From contig JAHCMK010000007.1 of NCBI GenBank assembly GCA_019192445.1, forward strand, positions 1 through 64,000: a stretch of DNA of 64,000 nt. Reading direction: 5' to 3'. Source of the DNA: Oceanococcus sp. HetDA_MAG_MS8. Its GTDB lineage: Bacteria > Pseudomonadota > Gammaproteobacteria > Nevskiales > Oceanococcaceae. Position numbers and translations under genes: made by a program. Below the pieces are notes generated by a model. That model had not been told where the DNA came from and made no database searches. It saw only the letters and a list, made by a program, of their open reading frames with translations. This document shows positions 27,520 to 36,481 of the stretch, piece by piece. Within the stretch, counting starts at the first letter, position 1. The number at the start of each line of letters is the position of its first letter.

Positions 27520-28023
27520 ATGACCGCTTTTGTGCTCAACCCCGACCAAAACTTGTTGGTGGAGCAAGCGCGCGCCCTTTGCCAAGGAGAAAGCGATCCG
27601 GTGGCAAATGCGGCCAACTTGGCATCGCTCTGCGGCCATGTGTGGCCGGATGTGAGTTGGGTCGGATTCTACTGGCGCTATGGTGCCGAGCTGCGTTTAG
27701 GCCCCTTTTGGGGCAAGCCAGCCTGCACTCGCATTGCCCTTGGCCAGGGCGTCTGCGGGACGGTGGCCGAGTCGGGAGCCTCGCTGCTGGTTCCAAACGT
27801 GCACGCTTTCCCCGGTCATATTGCTTGTGATGCTGCGACCAATTCTGAGTTGGTCGTGCCCCTGCTGCGCGATGGCCAAGTATGGGGCGTGTTGGACGTC
27901 GACAGCACCACCCCGGAGCGGTTTACTGCCGCTGAGAAGCAGTTGGCGGAGGAACTCGCTGCGGTATACGTGGCCAGTTTGCCTCAGGCTGTGTTCTTTG
28001 GGCCCGATGTGAGCGCGGACTAG
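27520..28023 (+). CDS. msrC: Free methionine-(R)-sulfoxide reductase (GAF domain)
   Basis: fRMsr reduces free Met-R-sulfoxide, part of the response to oxidative damage in the cytosol. The 167-residue product is a single GAF domain. It has the three cysteines of the family at 69, 79 and 103; the spacings of 10 and 24 are the same as for the C84/C94/C118 set of E. coli YebR. WVGFYWRYGAELRLGPFWGK and LGQGVCGTVAESG are further hallmarks. It lies upstream of ilvD with about 100 bases between. Confidence 0.92.
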   Translation: MTAFVLNPDQNLLVEQARALCQGESDPVANAANLASLCGHVWPDVSWVGFYWRYGAELRLGPFWGKPACTRIALGQGVCGTVAESGASLLVPNVHAFPGHIACDAATNSELVVPLLRDGQVWGVLDVDSTTPERFTAAEKQLAEELAAVYVASLPQAVFFGPDVSAD

Positions 28024-28044
28024 CGCTAGACTATGTCGACCGTG

Positions 28045-28068
28045 ATCTGCTCCCGCTCAGGGGCAGAT
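28045..28068 (+). other. Stem-loop in the ilvD leader
   Basis: ATCTGCTCC (28045-28053) pairs with GGGGCAGAT (28060-28068), a 9-bp stem containing one G-T pair. It starts 21 bases after the fRMsr stop and lies 54 bases before ilvD. No T-run follows it, so it is not a clear terminator. It could be a leader structure; no leader peptide rich in branched-chain residues was seen. Confidence 0.35.
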
Positions 28069-28122
28069 GACCATTACTGAAAAGCGCAGGGATGCGCCAC
28101 CGATGACAGGAGAGACCCCCTC

Positions 28123-29811
28123 ATGAGTGCAAATCGTCGCAGCCGGATGATCACCGCTGGCGTGGCCCGTTCCCCCAACCGAGCCATGCTGCGTGCGGTC
28201 GGCTTTGGTGATGCGGATTTCGAGAAGCCCATCGTCGGCATTGCCAACGGTCACTCGACGATGAACCCTTGTAATGCGGGTATTGGCCCCCTGGCGGAGC
28301 GCGCTGCTACGGCCATTAAGGCGAACGGAGCCATGCCGCAGATGTTTGGCTTTCCTACCGTGACCGACGGCATTTCCATGGGGACGGAGGGGATGAAGTA
28401 CTCCCTGGTGTCCCGAGAAGTGATTGCGGACGCCATCGAAACCTCGGTGAATAGCCAATGGATGGATGGCGTGCTGGCCATCGGCGGCTGTGACAAGAAT
28501 ATGCCCGGTGCCATGATTGCGATGGCGCGGATCAACGTGCCAGCGCTCTTTGTGTATGGCGGCACCATTCAGCCAGGGTGTTGGAAAGGCCAGCCCTTAT
28601 CCATCGTCTCGCCTTTTGAGGCCGTGGGGAGTTTCACCGCCGGCAACATGAGCGAAGAAGATTTCCGCGGTATCGAGCGCCATGCTTGTCCCAGTTTTGG
28701 TGCCTGTGGCGGGATGTACACGGCCAACACCATGTCCTCGTCGTTTGAGGCTTTGGGTATGAGTGTGCTGGGTTCATCGCAAATGGCTAACCCAGATCCG
28801 AGCAAAATCCCCAGCCTGGACGCCGCTGCCGAGCAGTTGGTGGGGGCCGTCAACGCCAACCTGCGGCCCAGGGACATCATTACCCGAGAGTCCATCGCCA
28901 ATGCGGTGGCTTTGATTATGGCCACCGGTGGCAGCACTAATGCGGTGTTGCATTATCTGGCTATCGCGCATGCGGCCGAGGTGGAATGGACGCTAGACGA
29001 CTTCGAGCGCATCCGCAAAAAAGTGCCGGTTATCTGTGACCTGAAACCCTCAGGTCGCTACATGGCGGTGGATTTGCACGCCGCCGGTGGTGTGCCGCAA
29101 GTGCTGAAGATGCTGCTGGATCGTGGGCTCGTCAACGGCGAATGCATGACCATCAGCGGCCGCCGTCTTGGCGAGGAGCTGGAGAATGTTCCTAGCGACC
29201 CCAACCCTGAGCAAGATGTGATTCGGCCCTTTGAGCACCCCCTATACGACGAGGGCCACCTGGCCATCCTCAAAGGTAATCTGGCGCCGGCTGGGAGTGT
29301 GGCCAAGATTAGCGGCTTGAAGAATCCGCAAATTACCGGGCCGGCCAAGGTCTACGACTCCGAAGACGCGGCCATGGATGCGATTCTGGCCGATGAAATT
29401 CAGGCCGGTGATGTGGTGGTAATTCGTTATGAGGGGCCGCGTGGCGGTCCGGGTATGCGCGAAATGCTGGCGCCGACCTCAGCCATTATCGGTAAGGGCT
29501 TAGGCGAGTCCGTGGGCTTGATCACCGACGGTCGATTCTCTGGTGGTACCTGGGGCATGGTGGTCGGGCATGTGGCTCCTGAGGCCGCTCTGGGTGGCCC
29601 CATTGCTTTGGTGCAAACGGGCGACACCATCACCATTGACGCTCACCGGCAGCTCATCGAGGTGCACATTAGCGACGATGAACTGGCCCAGCGCCGGATG
29701 AACTGGGCTGCACCTGCACCACGTTATACCCGTGGCTTATTGGGCAAGTATGCGCGTCAGGTGACCTGCTCCAGCTTGGGGGCGGTGACTGACGTCGGTG
29801 ATGATGATTAA
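28123..29811 (+). CDS. ilvD: Dihydroxy-acid dehydratase, probable [2Fe-2S] type
   Basis: IlvD removes water from 2,3-dihydroxy-isovalerate and its homologue in valine, isoleucine and leucine synthesis. The 562-residue length and the cysteines at 50 (TMNPCN), 123 (GGCDKN) and 195 (FGACGGM) match the shorter [2Fe-2S] class, typified by C49/C122/C195, rather than the oxygen-labile 616-residue [4Fe-4S] enzyme of E. coli. The C-terminal [16 protein letters not shown] loop is typical. The stop overlaps the start region of the GST gene. Confidence 0.95.
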   Translation: MSANRRSRMITAGVARSPNRAMLRAVGFGDADFEKPIVGIANGHSTMNPCNAGIGPLAERAATAIKANGAMPQMFGFPTVTDGISMGTEGMKYSLVSREVIADAIETSVNSQWMDGVLAIGGCDKNMPGAMIAMARINVPALFVYGGTIQPGCWKGQPLSIVSPFEAVGSFTAGNMSEEDFRGIERHACPSFGACGGMYTANTMSSSFEALGMSVLGSSQMANPDPSKIPSLDAAAEQLVGAVNANLRPRDIITRESIANAVALIMATGGSTNAVLHYLAIAHAAEVEWTLDDFERIRKKVPVICDLKPSGRYMAVDLHAAGGVPQVLKMLLDRGLVNGECMTISGRRLGEELENVPSDPNPEQDVIRPFEHPLYDEGHLAILKGNLAPAGSVAKISGLKNPQITGPAKVYDSEDAAMDAILADEIQAGDVVVIRYEGPRGGPGMREMLAPTSAIIGKGLGESVGLITDGRFSGGTWGMVVGHVAPEAALGGPIALVQTGDTITIDAHRQLIEVHISDDELAQRRMNWAAPAPRYTRGLLGKYARQVTCSSLGAVTDVGDDD

Positions 29812-30460
29812 GCTTTACGGCGTGCCTGGTACCCGCAGTGCGCGGGTTAGCTGGACTCTCACGGAATTAGGGCTGGATTATGAATTCCAGCCCATACTCC
29901 TGAGAGCAGGAGAGGGGCAGTCCGCCGCCTTCCAAAAACTCAACCCGCTGGGCAAGGTTCCAGTGCTGGTAGACGAGGGGCAGGTACTCACAGAGTCCAC
30001 CGCCATCATGAGCTATCTGGCGGACCGTTATGGCCGGGGTGCGCTGATTCCCGAACCTGGGAGCCTACTGCGCGCGCAGCATGATGCTTTGGCTGTGTTT
30101 GCAGTAGCGGAGTTGGAACAGCCCCTCTGGTTGGCCGCCCGACATAGCTTTCTGTACCCAGAGGCGTACCGGGTTGCGGAGATACTACCCTCCACGCACA
30201 GCGAGTGGAAGCGCGCCAGCCGAGCTTTGGAGCATCACTTGGAGCGCAGTGATGGTCCCTATGTTTTGGGCTCCATGTTTTGCGTGGCGGACATTGCTTT
30301 GGCCCATGTGTTGCGCTGGGCCGGCAATGCCAAATACGCCCTGAGCGATGCACTGCAAGGCTACGCTGAGCGCTGTTACGCGCGGCCCGCTGCGCAGGCC
30401 TTTCAGGCCCGCGAAGAGCAGGCGATGCAACTCCGCCGCCAACAGGCGGAGACGGATTAA
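29804..30460 (+). CDS. Glutathione S-transferase family protein
   Basis: A 218-residue cytosolic protein with an N-terminal thioredoxin-like domain ([20 protein letters not shown], then [20 protein letters not shown], the glutathione gamma-glutamyl site) and a helical C-terminal domain. The Ser in the first loop (TRSARV) is the probable catalytic residue. The start is one of three consecutive codons (GTG 29798, ATG 29801, ATG 29804); the last gives the shortest, most typical terminus. All overlap the end of ilvD. The substrate is unknown. Confidence 0.85.
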   Translation: MIKLYGVPGTRSARVSWTLTELGLDYEFQPILLRAGEGQSAAFQKLNPLGKVPVLVDEGQVLTESTAIMSYLADRYGRGALIPEPGSLLRAQHDALAVFAVAELEQPLWLAARHSFLYPEAYRVAEILPSTHSEWKRASRALEHHLERSDGPYVLGSMFCVADIALAHVLRWAGNAKYALSDALQGYAERCYARPAAQAFQAREEQAMQLRRQQAETD

Positions 30461-30487
30461 CCCGCGGCTGCAGAGCTGCTGGACCAG

Positions 30488-30545
30488 TAAGGCCTACCAC
30501 TAAGGCCTACCAGCAAGGTCAAGGTGGGGCGGCGTGAACCGCCCC
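30488..30545. repeat. 13-base tandem repeat and hairpin between convergent genes
   Basis: TAAGGCCTACCA occurs twice in tandem (30488-30499 and 30501-30512). It is followed by a 7-bp GC-rich hairpin (30526-30532 with 30539-30545, loop CGTGAA). The hairpin may end transcription of the GST gene or of phoD, but the following T content is weak on both strands. Confidence 0.4.
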
Positions 30546-30553
30546 CTTGTGCT

Positions 30554-32323
30554 TTAGACGCTTAGGCGCGCGTCCGAGCTGGGCTCGGCATCTGCGGGGG
30601 CGAGATCTGGGGCATCAGCCTTGGCTGGTGTTGCTTCAGTCTCGCCGATAAGCGGCACCGTATTGCTGCCTGCCTCGACTCTATAGCCAGCTGCGAATCT
30701 TTCGCTAGCGGAGTCTGCGACGGTGACATCGCTGACATACCACCATTCACCGGTCATCGCCTCGGGCTTGAGGTCCAGCAGCAGATACCCGCGCTGGGTT
30801 CCCTCGATGTAGCGCATATGCGGGTTGGTCAGGCGCAGTACGTTGACGAGTTCTGGCGCAGTTGCTGTGGGCGGCAGGATTTCTTCCAAGCCTGGGGAAG
30901 TGACGCTGGTGGTAACAAACTCCACACCACGAGAACCCGCCCCAGTGAGGGGGTTATACAGCACAGGATTATCCGGCTCCTGGGTGATGTCCATAGCCCA
31001 GGAGGTATGAATATCACCAGTGAGCACCACAACGTTGTCGATGTCGTTGCTCTGAATAAAATCCAGAATTTGGTTGCGTTCTCCTGGGTAACCGTCCCAT
31101 TGATCGGGGTTGAAGTAAACATCTTCAGCGCCCAGCTCGTTGCTCAAGGGGATGCCGGTGAACTTGAGTTGACCAAACATGACCTGCTGGCCAATGAGCT
31201 TCCAGGTGGCCTCGGTACCCGAAATGTTGTCCAGCAAAAATTGCATTTGTTCCGGTCCTAGCAACTTGCGTTCAGGATCGGCAAAGGTTGCGTCTGGACA
31301 GAGTGGCAGGGGGATGCTCCCGGAGACAGGGGTAAAGCTGCTGCAATCGATTTCGTCATCGCGGTCGAACAGCCGAGTATCCAGCATGGTGAGTTCCGCC
31401 AAGCTCCCCAGGCTGAACTTACGCCAAATTTTGTTCACGTTGCCCGGTTCGGGGTATCGAATGGGCATCCATTCGTCATAGACCCGTTGCGCAGTGGCTT
31501 TGCGTTCCTGCCAATCGCCTTCATCCGGTTGGTGGTTCTGCGCGCTGTCGCGACGCGAGTTATTGGTGGATTCGTGGTCATCCCAGACCGCAATCATGGG
31601 GTGCTGCCTATGTAGCTCCTGCAAGTCGGGGTCGCGTTTGTACTGCGCGTGGCGCTGCCGATAATCGCTCAGGCTGACGGTTTCGGCGTTGGGCTCGTAC
31701 GCGCGAACACTGCCGTACTCGTCATTCGCGTATTCATAAATGTAATCGCCGAGGTGCAGAATCAGATCCAGATCGGCGCGTTGGGCCAGAAAGCGATAGG
31801 CGTGGAAATAGCCATGGGCCAGGCTGGAGCAGGACACTACGCCCAGCCGCATATGATCGACTTCGCCCTGTGGGAGCGTACGCGTCCGGCCCAATGCCGA
31901 AGCTTGTCCTTGGGCAAAAAAGCGGTAGTAATAGCTGGTGGCCGGTGCCAAGCCCACAGCATCCACCTTGACGCAATAGTCGCGACTGGCCTCAGCCTGG
32001 CTGGCGTAGGTTTGTACCAATTGCGCAGCGGCAGCGTCGGCATAAACCTCAACCTGCACGGGAATAGCAGTAGGGCTCGCATTGTCTGCCGGTGTTACGC
32101 GTGTCCACAAGATGACCCGGTCGGCCAGAGGATCGCCGGAGGCGACGCCATGCGCAAAACTGACTGTGTTGCCAGCGCCAGTGCCACCACCAGAGCCCGT
32201 GTCCGGTCGGCCACCGCCTTCTTGGCAACCGGCGATAAGGCCCCCGGCAACCGCGGCAACGGTGGATTGACGTAAGAAATCACGCCGCGATAGCCCGCGA
32301 CGACGGCGAAAACGTTGCCCCAT
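30554..32323 (-). CDS. phoD: PhoD-like alkaline phosphatase/phosphodiesterase, Tat lipoprotein
   Basis: PhoD enzymes release phosphate from phosphomono- and diesters outside the cytoplasm and use Fe3+/Ca2+. The 589-residue product starts with a twin-arginine signal (LSRRDFLRQST) followed by a lipobox, LIAGC. This suggests Tat export and lipid anchoring through Cys33. Metal-site motifs include VSCSSLAHGYFHAYRFLA, ILHLGDYIYEYANDEYG, WDDHESTNNS and VLTGDIHTSW. ATG 32323 follows AGGAAGA. A near-perfect Pho box lies about 110 bases upstream, which predicts induction when phosphate is low. The C-terminal 40 residues are Ala/Asp-rich. Confidence 0.92.
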   Translation of the reverse strand: MGQRFRRRRGLSRRDFLRQSTVAAVAGGLIAGCQEGGGRPDTGSGGGTGAGNTVSFAHGVASGDPLADRVILWTRVTPADNASPTAIPVQVEVYADAAAAQLVQTYASQAEASRDYCVKVDAVGLAPATSYYYRFFAQGQASALGRTRTLPQGEVDHMRLGVVSCSSLAHGYFHAYRFLAQRADLDLILHLGDYIYEYANDEYGSVRAYEPNAETVSLSDYRQRHAQYKRDPDLQELHRQHPMIAVWDDHESTNNSRRDSAQNHQPDEGDWQERKATAQRVYDEWMPIRYPEPGNVNKIWRKFSLGSLAELTMLDTRLFDRDDEIDCSSFTPVSGSIPLPLCPDATFADPERKLLGPEQMQFLLDNISGTEATWKLIGQQVMFGQLKFTGIPLSNELGAEDVYFNPDQWDGYPGERNQILDFIQSNDIDNVVVLTGDIHTSWAMDITQEPDNPVLYNPLTGAGSRGVEFVTTSVTSPGLEEILPPTATAPELVNVLRLTNPHMRYIEGTQRGYLLLDLKPEAMTGEWWYVSDVTVADSASERFAAGYRVEAGSNTVPLIGETEATPAKADAPDLAPADAEPSSDARLSV

Positions 32324-32430
32324 GGATTCTTCCTAGCTGTAGCTTAACCCTCAGATTGTGCCATGCTGAGGTGACAGGGCCATGACCAACATTGCGCGGA
32401 CGGCCCTGATGGTGGCAGCGGATAATGGAC

Positions 32431-32448
32431 ATGACAGGAGGATGACTG
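32431..32448 (-). promoter_or_regulatory. Pho box upstream of phoD
   Basis: Read on the minus strand the site is CAGTCAT-CCTC-CTGTCAT, i.e. two 7-mers 11 bases apart. It matches the PhoB consensus CTGTCAT-N4-CTGTCAT at 13 of 14 positions and points toward phoD. On the other strand it contains the AGGAGG ribosome-binding site of the LuxR-type gene. No clear -10 was found at the ideal distance. Confidence 0.7.
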
Positions 32449-32451
32449 GAC

Positions 32452-33399
32452 ATGGCGGCCCCTTTGGACGAATTCATACGCACGATTTACCGCTCTGGAG
32501 TCGATGTTCCACCCGCGGCTTTTCGGCAATGGGCTCTACAGGAGCTACGGCACTTAGTTCCCTTTGATGCTGCGATTTGGGGCTCTGGCCCCGCCAGTAA
32601 ACCGCATTTTCATACGGTCACCACTGTGGATGTGCAACCGGACTTTGCCCAGGCCTTGGAGGCCACCATGCAGGACAACCCCCTGCTGCCCGCCATTATC
32701 GAGCGCCCTGGCGTGCCCATTTCTATGGACGAGGTCTGTCCGGATCGCAAGTTTTTCCGCAGTGCGCTTTACCAGACCACCTTCAAGCCCTTTGGCATCG
32801 AACGCATTTTGTCCTCGAATAATGTGGAGCCACGCAGCGGTCTGCATACCTTATTGACCATTTACCGCTTTGACCGCAAACAAAAATTTCGTGCGGAAGA
32901 AAAGGCGCTGCAAAGTCGTGCGATCTACCATCTGGTGCATGCGGCTTCGCAGGCCTTTTTCCTGGCGTTAACGCGGCCTCTTGCTGATGCGGGTCGTGAG
33001 TACGGCGCTGTGTGTGATCGGGCCGGGGTTTTTCACGAAGTGGAAAGCGGCTTTTTAGACCTGTTGGAAAATCAGAGCGGCAAACTAGCGGGCAACCGTT
33101 TGCCCTTTGCTGTTCCCGCCCCTGGCTTTGATGGCTGTGTGGATCATGTGCATATCAAGGCCGAAGCCTTTGATGATTTGGTGCTACTGCGTGCGCGCCC
33201 TTTGAGCCCTCTGGATGGCCTTACCGATCGTGAGCGCGATGTGGTGGAGCAGGTCTGTGAGGGCTTGTCGGCGAAGGCCATCGGCCGAGATCTGGGCTTG
33301 GCGCCATCCACCGTGTCTACACATTTGTATCGGGCGTATCGCAAACTCGGGGTGGAAAGCCGCACCGCATTGGCCCATATGGTGAAAAAGCTCCGTTAG
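32452..33399 (+). CDS. LuxR-type helix-turn-helix transcriptional regulator
   Basis: The 315-residue protein ends with a GerE/LuxR DNA-binding domain (about residues 250-315: GLTDRERDVVEQVCEGLSAK, then LGLAPSTVSTHLYRAYRKLG). The N-terminal 240 residues do not resemble an autoinducer or response-regulator receiver domain; a GAF/PAS-like sensor fold is possible but not shown. AGGAGG lies ten bases before ATG 32452 and is part of the Pho box. It is divergent from phoD. The target genes and signal are unknown. Confidence 0.85.
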   Translation: MAAPLDEFIRTIYRSGVDVPPAAFRQWALQELRHLVPFDAAIWGSGPASKPHFHTVTTVDVQPDFAQALEATMQDNPLLPAIIERPGVPISMDEVCPDRKFFRSALYQTTFKPFGIERILSSNNVEPRSGLHTLLTIYRFDRKQKFRAEEKALQSRAIYHLVHAASQAFFLALTRPLADAGREYGAVCDRAGVFHEVESGFLDLLENQSGKLAGNRLPFAVPAPGFDGCVDHVHIKAEAFDDLVLLRARPLSPLDGLTDRERDVVEQVCEGLSAKAIGRDLGLAPSTVSTHLYRAYRKLGVESRTALAHMVKKLR

Positions 33400-33469
33400 C
33401 CGCTTTATCAGGGGAGCGAGGGGATGGGGCAAGTAGTCTGCCTGGATGGGTCCTCATCGCCCTGGTCTG

Positions 33470-33486
33470 GCCGCACATCTTGCGGC
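33470..33486 (+). terminator. Weak candidate terminator after the LuxR gene
   Basis: GCCGCA (33470-33475) pairs with TGCGGC (33481-33486) around CATCT, followed by TTTA. The stem is short and the T-run is only three bases, so this is a weak candidate. It separates the regulator from dnaX. Confidence 0.35.
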
Positions 33487-33503
33487 TTTACTCAGAGTGA
33501 GCC

Positions 33504-33512
33504 TGCTACCAT
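33504..33512 (+). promoter_or_regulatory. Extended -10 element directly before dnaX
   Basis: TGCTACCAT fits an extended -10 (TGnTANNNT). Its end is six bases before ATG 33519, so transcription would start at or next to the start codon. No ribosome-binding site is visible upstream of the ATG. No good -35 is seen. A leaderless dnaX transcript is therefore possible. Confidence 0.3.
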
Positions 33513-33518
33513 TGCGTC

Positions 33519-34991
33519 ATGTCATATGTCTCATTAGCGCGAAAGTGGCGGCCGTCCCGATTTGCTGATTTGGTCGGACAATCAGTGGTGCGCACCGCTT
33601 TGGAAAATGCTTTATCCCGCGGTCAGGTCCACCAAGTTCTACTGTTTACCGGAACCCGCGGTGTGGGCAAAACCACCATCGCTCGGATCCTGGCGCGTTG
33701 CCTGAATTGTGAAGCCCATCCCGGCCCTGCAGCGGAGCCGTGCGGAGAATGCAGCTCCTGTAAGGCGATTGACGAGGGACGCTTTCCAGACTTGTTCGAA
33801 ATTGACGCTGCCTCCAGAACGAAGGTGGACGACACCCGCGAACTGCTGGACAACATTCCCTACGCGCCTGTGCGGGGGCGGGTCAAGGTGTACCTCATTG
33901 ACGAGGTTCACATGCTCTCCAAAAGTTCTTTCAACGCGCTGCTGAAAACTTTGGAAGAGCCGCCACCGCATGTGCAGTTCTTATTAGCGACTACAGATCC
34001 ACATAAGCTGCCGGTGACGGTGATCTCTCGCTGTTTGCAGTTCCATCTGTCACGCATTCCCTTGGAGTTGATGACCAGCCGACTGGAGCAGATCTGTGCG
34101 GCTGAAGGTGTTGTTGCAGACGCCGATGGTTTGCTGCGCGTTGCTCGCGCTGGGGACGGGAGTTTGCGCGATGCCTTGTCATTGTTGGATCAAGCCATTG
34201 CCTTTGGTGGCGGGCAGGTGCAAGGCGAGGTGGTTGCGAAAATGCTCGGCAGCATCGAGCGCAGCGATATTCTGCAAATTCTCGATGCGCTACAGGCCCG
34301 TGACGCTCAGGCTGCTTTAGGGGTTGTAGAGCAATGCACCGAGCAGGGTTTGGATTTAGCCAATGTGTTGGCTGAGCTCGCCCGCGCCTGGCAGAGCCTG
34401 GCTTTGGCTCAGGTCCTTCCTGAATCCGCGCGTGACCCTGAGACGGTGAGCCCAGAACTTGCAGCGCGGGCACCCCATTTCGCCCCTGCGGATGTCCAGG
34501 TGATGTACCAAATTGCCTGTCATGCCCGGCGGGACCTGGACTGGGCACCAGACCCCCGCAGTGGGTTGGAAATGGCCATCTTGCGGATGTTGGCTTTTTT
34601 GCCAGAGGCTGCCTCCGGCAGTGCCGCTCCAGGAAACTCCGGAGCTGGGGAGGCGTCTTCAGCCTCGCCTTCAGTCGCGGCGCCGCAGGCCGATGCCTCC
34701 TTACAGGCCGCGGTGCCGCTGGCGAGCACACCGGCGTCGCCGCCGGACGATCCACCCAGTCCAGTCTCTACGCCAGAGTCATCGCTGCCAGAGACACAGC
34801 CCACTCCGGCCCCACAGGCCAGTGCTGCGCCCGGTGTGGACCCACAGCAAATCGGCAGTCTGGAGCAGCAGTTCCGAGACTTGCCGCATGTCAAAGCCTT
34901 TGATGCGCATTTTGGCCCCGGTTTAAGTGTGCGCAATGTGCATGCACGGGCCGAGGGCGACAGTCTTGCGCCCACACCCCCCACTCATTAA
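33519..34991 (+). CDS. dnaX: DNA polymerase III subunits gamma/tau
   Basis: DnaX is the motor of the sliding-clamp loader and links polymerases at the fork. The 490-residue product has the AAA+ core with Walker A (GTRGVGKTT, residues 45-53). Zinc-module cysteines are C64, C75, C78 and C81. DEVHML is Walker B, and SRC carries the sensor arginine. After the clamp-loader domain III (to about residue 365) there is an Ala/Pro/Ser-rich linker and only about 50 further residues ([20 protein letters not shown]). E. coli tau has 643 residues. No A-AAA-AAG slippery site is present, so E. coli-style frameshifting to gamma is not indicated. Confidence 0.95.
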   Translation: MSYVSLARKWRPSRFADLVGQSVVRTALENALSRGQVHQVLLFTGTRGVGKTTIARILARCLNCEAHPGPAAEPCGECSSCKAIDEGRFPDLFEIDAASRTKVDDTRELLDNIPYAPVRGRVKVYLIDEVHMLSKSSFNALLKTLEEPPPHVQFLLATTDPHKLPVTVISRCLQFHLSRIPLELMTSRLEQICAAEGVVADADGLLRVARAGDGSLRDALSLLDQAIAFGGGQVQGEVVAKMLGSIERSDILQILDALQARDAQAALGVVEQCTEQGLDLANVLAELARAWQSLALAQVLPESARDPETVSPELAARAPHFAPADVQVMYQIACHARRDLDWAPDPRSGLEMAILRMLAFLPEAASGSAAPGNSGAGEASSASPSVAAPQADASLQAAVPLASTPASPPDDPPSPVSTPESSLPETQPTPAPQASAAPGVDPQQIGSLEQQFRDLPHVKAFDAHFGPGLSVRNVHARAEGDSLAPTPPTH

Positions 34992-35002
34992 TAGGAGCCC
35001 CG

Positions 35003-35326
35003 ATGAAAGGTGCCATTGGTCAGCTGATGCAACAAGCGCAGCAGATGCAAAAGAAAATGCAATCCGTGCAGGCCGAATTGGCCGATATGGAAATTACTGG
35101 CGAAGCCGGTGGTGGCATGGTCAAAGTGACCCTCAACGGCAAACACGAAGGTCGCCGGGTACAAATTGATCCTAGCCTTTTTGAAGAAGATAAAGATCTC
35201 ATCGAGGATCTGGTGGCCGCGGCCATTACTGATGCGGCACGAAAACTAAGCGTTGCCAGCCAAGAGAAAATGCAGGAAGCCACAGGCGGTCTGAATCTGC
35301 CGCCAGGCATGAATCCCTTCGGCTGA
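35003..35326 (+). CDS. ybaB: YbaB/EbfC family nucleoid-associated protein
   Basis: A small dimeric DNA-binding protein that coats the nucleoid; genetic links to recombination with RecR exist in several bacteria. The 107-residue product has the N-terminal helix [20 protein letters not shown], the central strand [20 protein letters not shown], and the end [13 protein letters not shown]. It is located between dnaX and recR, which is the usual arrangement. The start follows AGGAGCCCCG. Confidence 0.95.
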   Translation: MKGAIGQLMQQAQQMQKKMQSVQAELADMEITGEAGGGMVKVTLNGKHEGRRVQIDPSLFEEDKDLIEDLVAAAITDAARKLSVASQEKMQEATGGLNLPPGMNPFG

Positions 35327-35339
35327 AGCCGGCGCAAAT

Positions 35340-35963
35340 ATGATCTATCCAGCGGCGCTAGAGCAGCTCATACAGGCTCTACGGGCTTTGCCCGGCGTTG
35401 GCCAAAAGTCGGCCCAGCGTATGGCCTTTAGTCTGCTATCGCGCAAGCGTGAAGCAGCGGATGAACTGGCGCAGGCGTTGCAGTTAGCACTGCGTGACAT
35501 TCGTCGCTGTAGTCAATGTCGGCTCTACGCAGATGCGGAGCTGTGCCGAGTGTGTGCCTCCGAACAGCGTGACCGCGAACTTCTGTGTGTGGTGGAAACC
35601 GATGCCGACGTAGCAGCCATCGAGGCGGGCACGGGGTACAACGGTTTGTATTTTGTACTTGGTGGGCATCTGTCCCCACTGGATGGGATAGGGCCAGCGG
35701 AGCTTGGCCTGGACCTTTATGCGCGGCGCTTACGCGAAGAACCCTTGCGCGAAGTGATCTTAGCTACGAACCCCACTGTTGAGGGAGAGGCTACAGCGCA
35801 GTACCTCGCAGAACTGGCAGCAATGTCGAAGATCTCGGTCACCCGCATTGCGCACGGTGTGCCCGTTGGTGGTGAATTGGAGTACGTGGACGGTTCGACG
35901 CTGGCGCATGCATTTAGCGGCCGGCGCGGCTGGCAACAGCCTGGCGCGGCTGGCGAGTCCTGA
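35340..35963 (+). CDS. recR: Recombination protein RecR
   Basis: RecR works with RecO and RecF to load RecA on gapped DNA. The 207-residue product has the N-terminal helix-hairpin-helix ([19 protein letters not shown]). A C4 zinc finger follows ([16 protein letters not shown], about residues 58-73), then a Toprim domain starting [15 protein letters not shown]. The C-terminal [20 protein letters not shown] matches the family. ATG 35340 is 13 bases after ybaB, and the stop overlaps the next gene's ATG. Confidence 0.96.
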   Translation: MIYPAALEQLIQALRALPGVGQKSAQRMAFSLLSRKREAADELAQALQLALRDIRRCSQCRLYADAELCRVCASEQRDRELLCVVETDADVAAIEAGTGYNGLYFVLGGHLSPLDGIGPAELGLDLYARRLREEPLREVILATNPTVEGEATAQYLAELAAMSKISVTRIAHGVPVGGELEYVDGSTLAHAFSGRRGWQQPGAAGES

Positions 35964-36457
35964 TGGATTGGGATCTACCGCAGCCCTTTGTGTGGTCAGT
36001 ACAGGTGCCACCGAGCGCCATTGACATCATGGGCCACGTGAACAATGTGCAGTATCTACAGTGGCTGGAGCGCTGCGCTTGGGAGCATACCCAGCATTTG
36101 GGGCTGAGTTGGGAGCGTTACCAAGAGCTCGGCTGTGGCGTTGTGGCTATTCGTCATGAAATTGATTACTTGCGCCCGGCGTTTGCGAGCGAAGTCCTGG
36201 AGGTCGGCACTTGGTGTACTGCGAACGACGGCCGTCTGCGTCTGCGTCGCCAATACCAAATTATTCGTCCCGCGGATGGCAGCACCCTAGTCCGCGCTCA
36301 AACCGACTGGGTGTGCGTGGATTTAGCCAGCGGACGGCCCCGGCGCATGCCAGACGAGTTCAAGACGGCTTACCGGCCGGTGTCAACGCCAGAGGTCGCC
36401 AGTGGAGATCGTCTAGAGGACGAACAAGGCCCGCAGGACACACCTGCGGGCCCGTGA
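35963..36457 (+). CDS. Acyl-CoA thioesterase, hotdog fold (YbgC/4HBT family)
   Basis: A 164-residue cytosolic thioesterase with the signature DIMGHVNNVQYLQWLERCAW (residues 21-40), in which the Asp is the catalytic residue. GVVAIRHEIDYLRPAFASEV and the strand QTDWVCVDLASGRPRRMP follow. Such enzymes hydrolyse acyl-CoA esters; the chain specificity is unknown. ATG 35963 overlaps the recR stop, so it is the last gene of the dnaX-ybaB-recR operon. Its last codons form the 9-bp hairpin at 36429-36451. Confidence 0.88.
   Translation: MDWDLPQPFVWSVQVPPSAIDIMGHVNNVQYLQWLERCAWEHTQHLGLSWERYQELGCGVVAIRHEIDYLRPAFASEVLEVGTWCTANDGRLRLRRQYQIIRPADGSTLVRAQTDWVCVDLASGRPRRMPDEFKTAYRPVSTPEVASGDRLEDEQGPQDTPAGP
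36429..36451 (-). terminator. Hairpin at the convergent 3' ends of the thioesterase and DUF1302 genes
   Basis: A perfect 9-bp stem (36429-36437 with 36443-36451, loop ACACA). On the minus strand it lies 31 bases after the DUF1302 stop and is followed by CTTGTTCG, so it may end the lipase-DUF1302 transcript. On the plus strand it overlaps the thioesterase coding end and has no T-run. Confidence 0.5.
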
Positions 36458-36481
36458 ACTGCTGGTATAGCTGAGCGCGGC

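Noticed and set aside
30488..30512. Tandem 13-mers as part of a CRISPR or larger repeat array
   Set aside because: There are only two copies and no spacers.
33400..33518. Possible SRP (4.5S) RNA upstream of dnaX, where it is found in some relatives
   Set aside because: The conserved GGAAGGAAGCAGCC-type apical motif is absent on both strands. Only a short hairpin is present.
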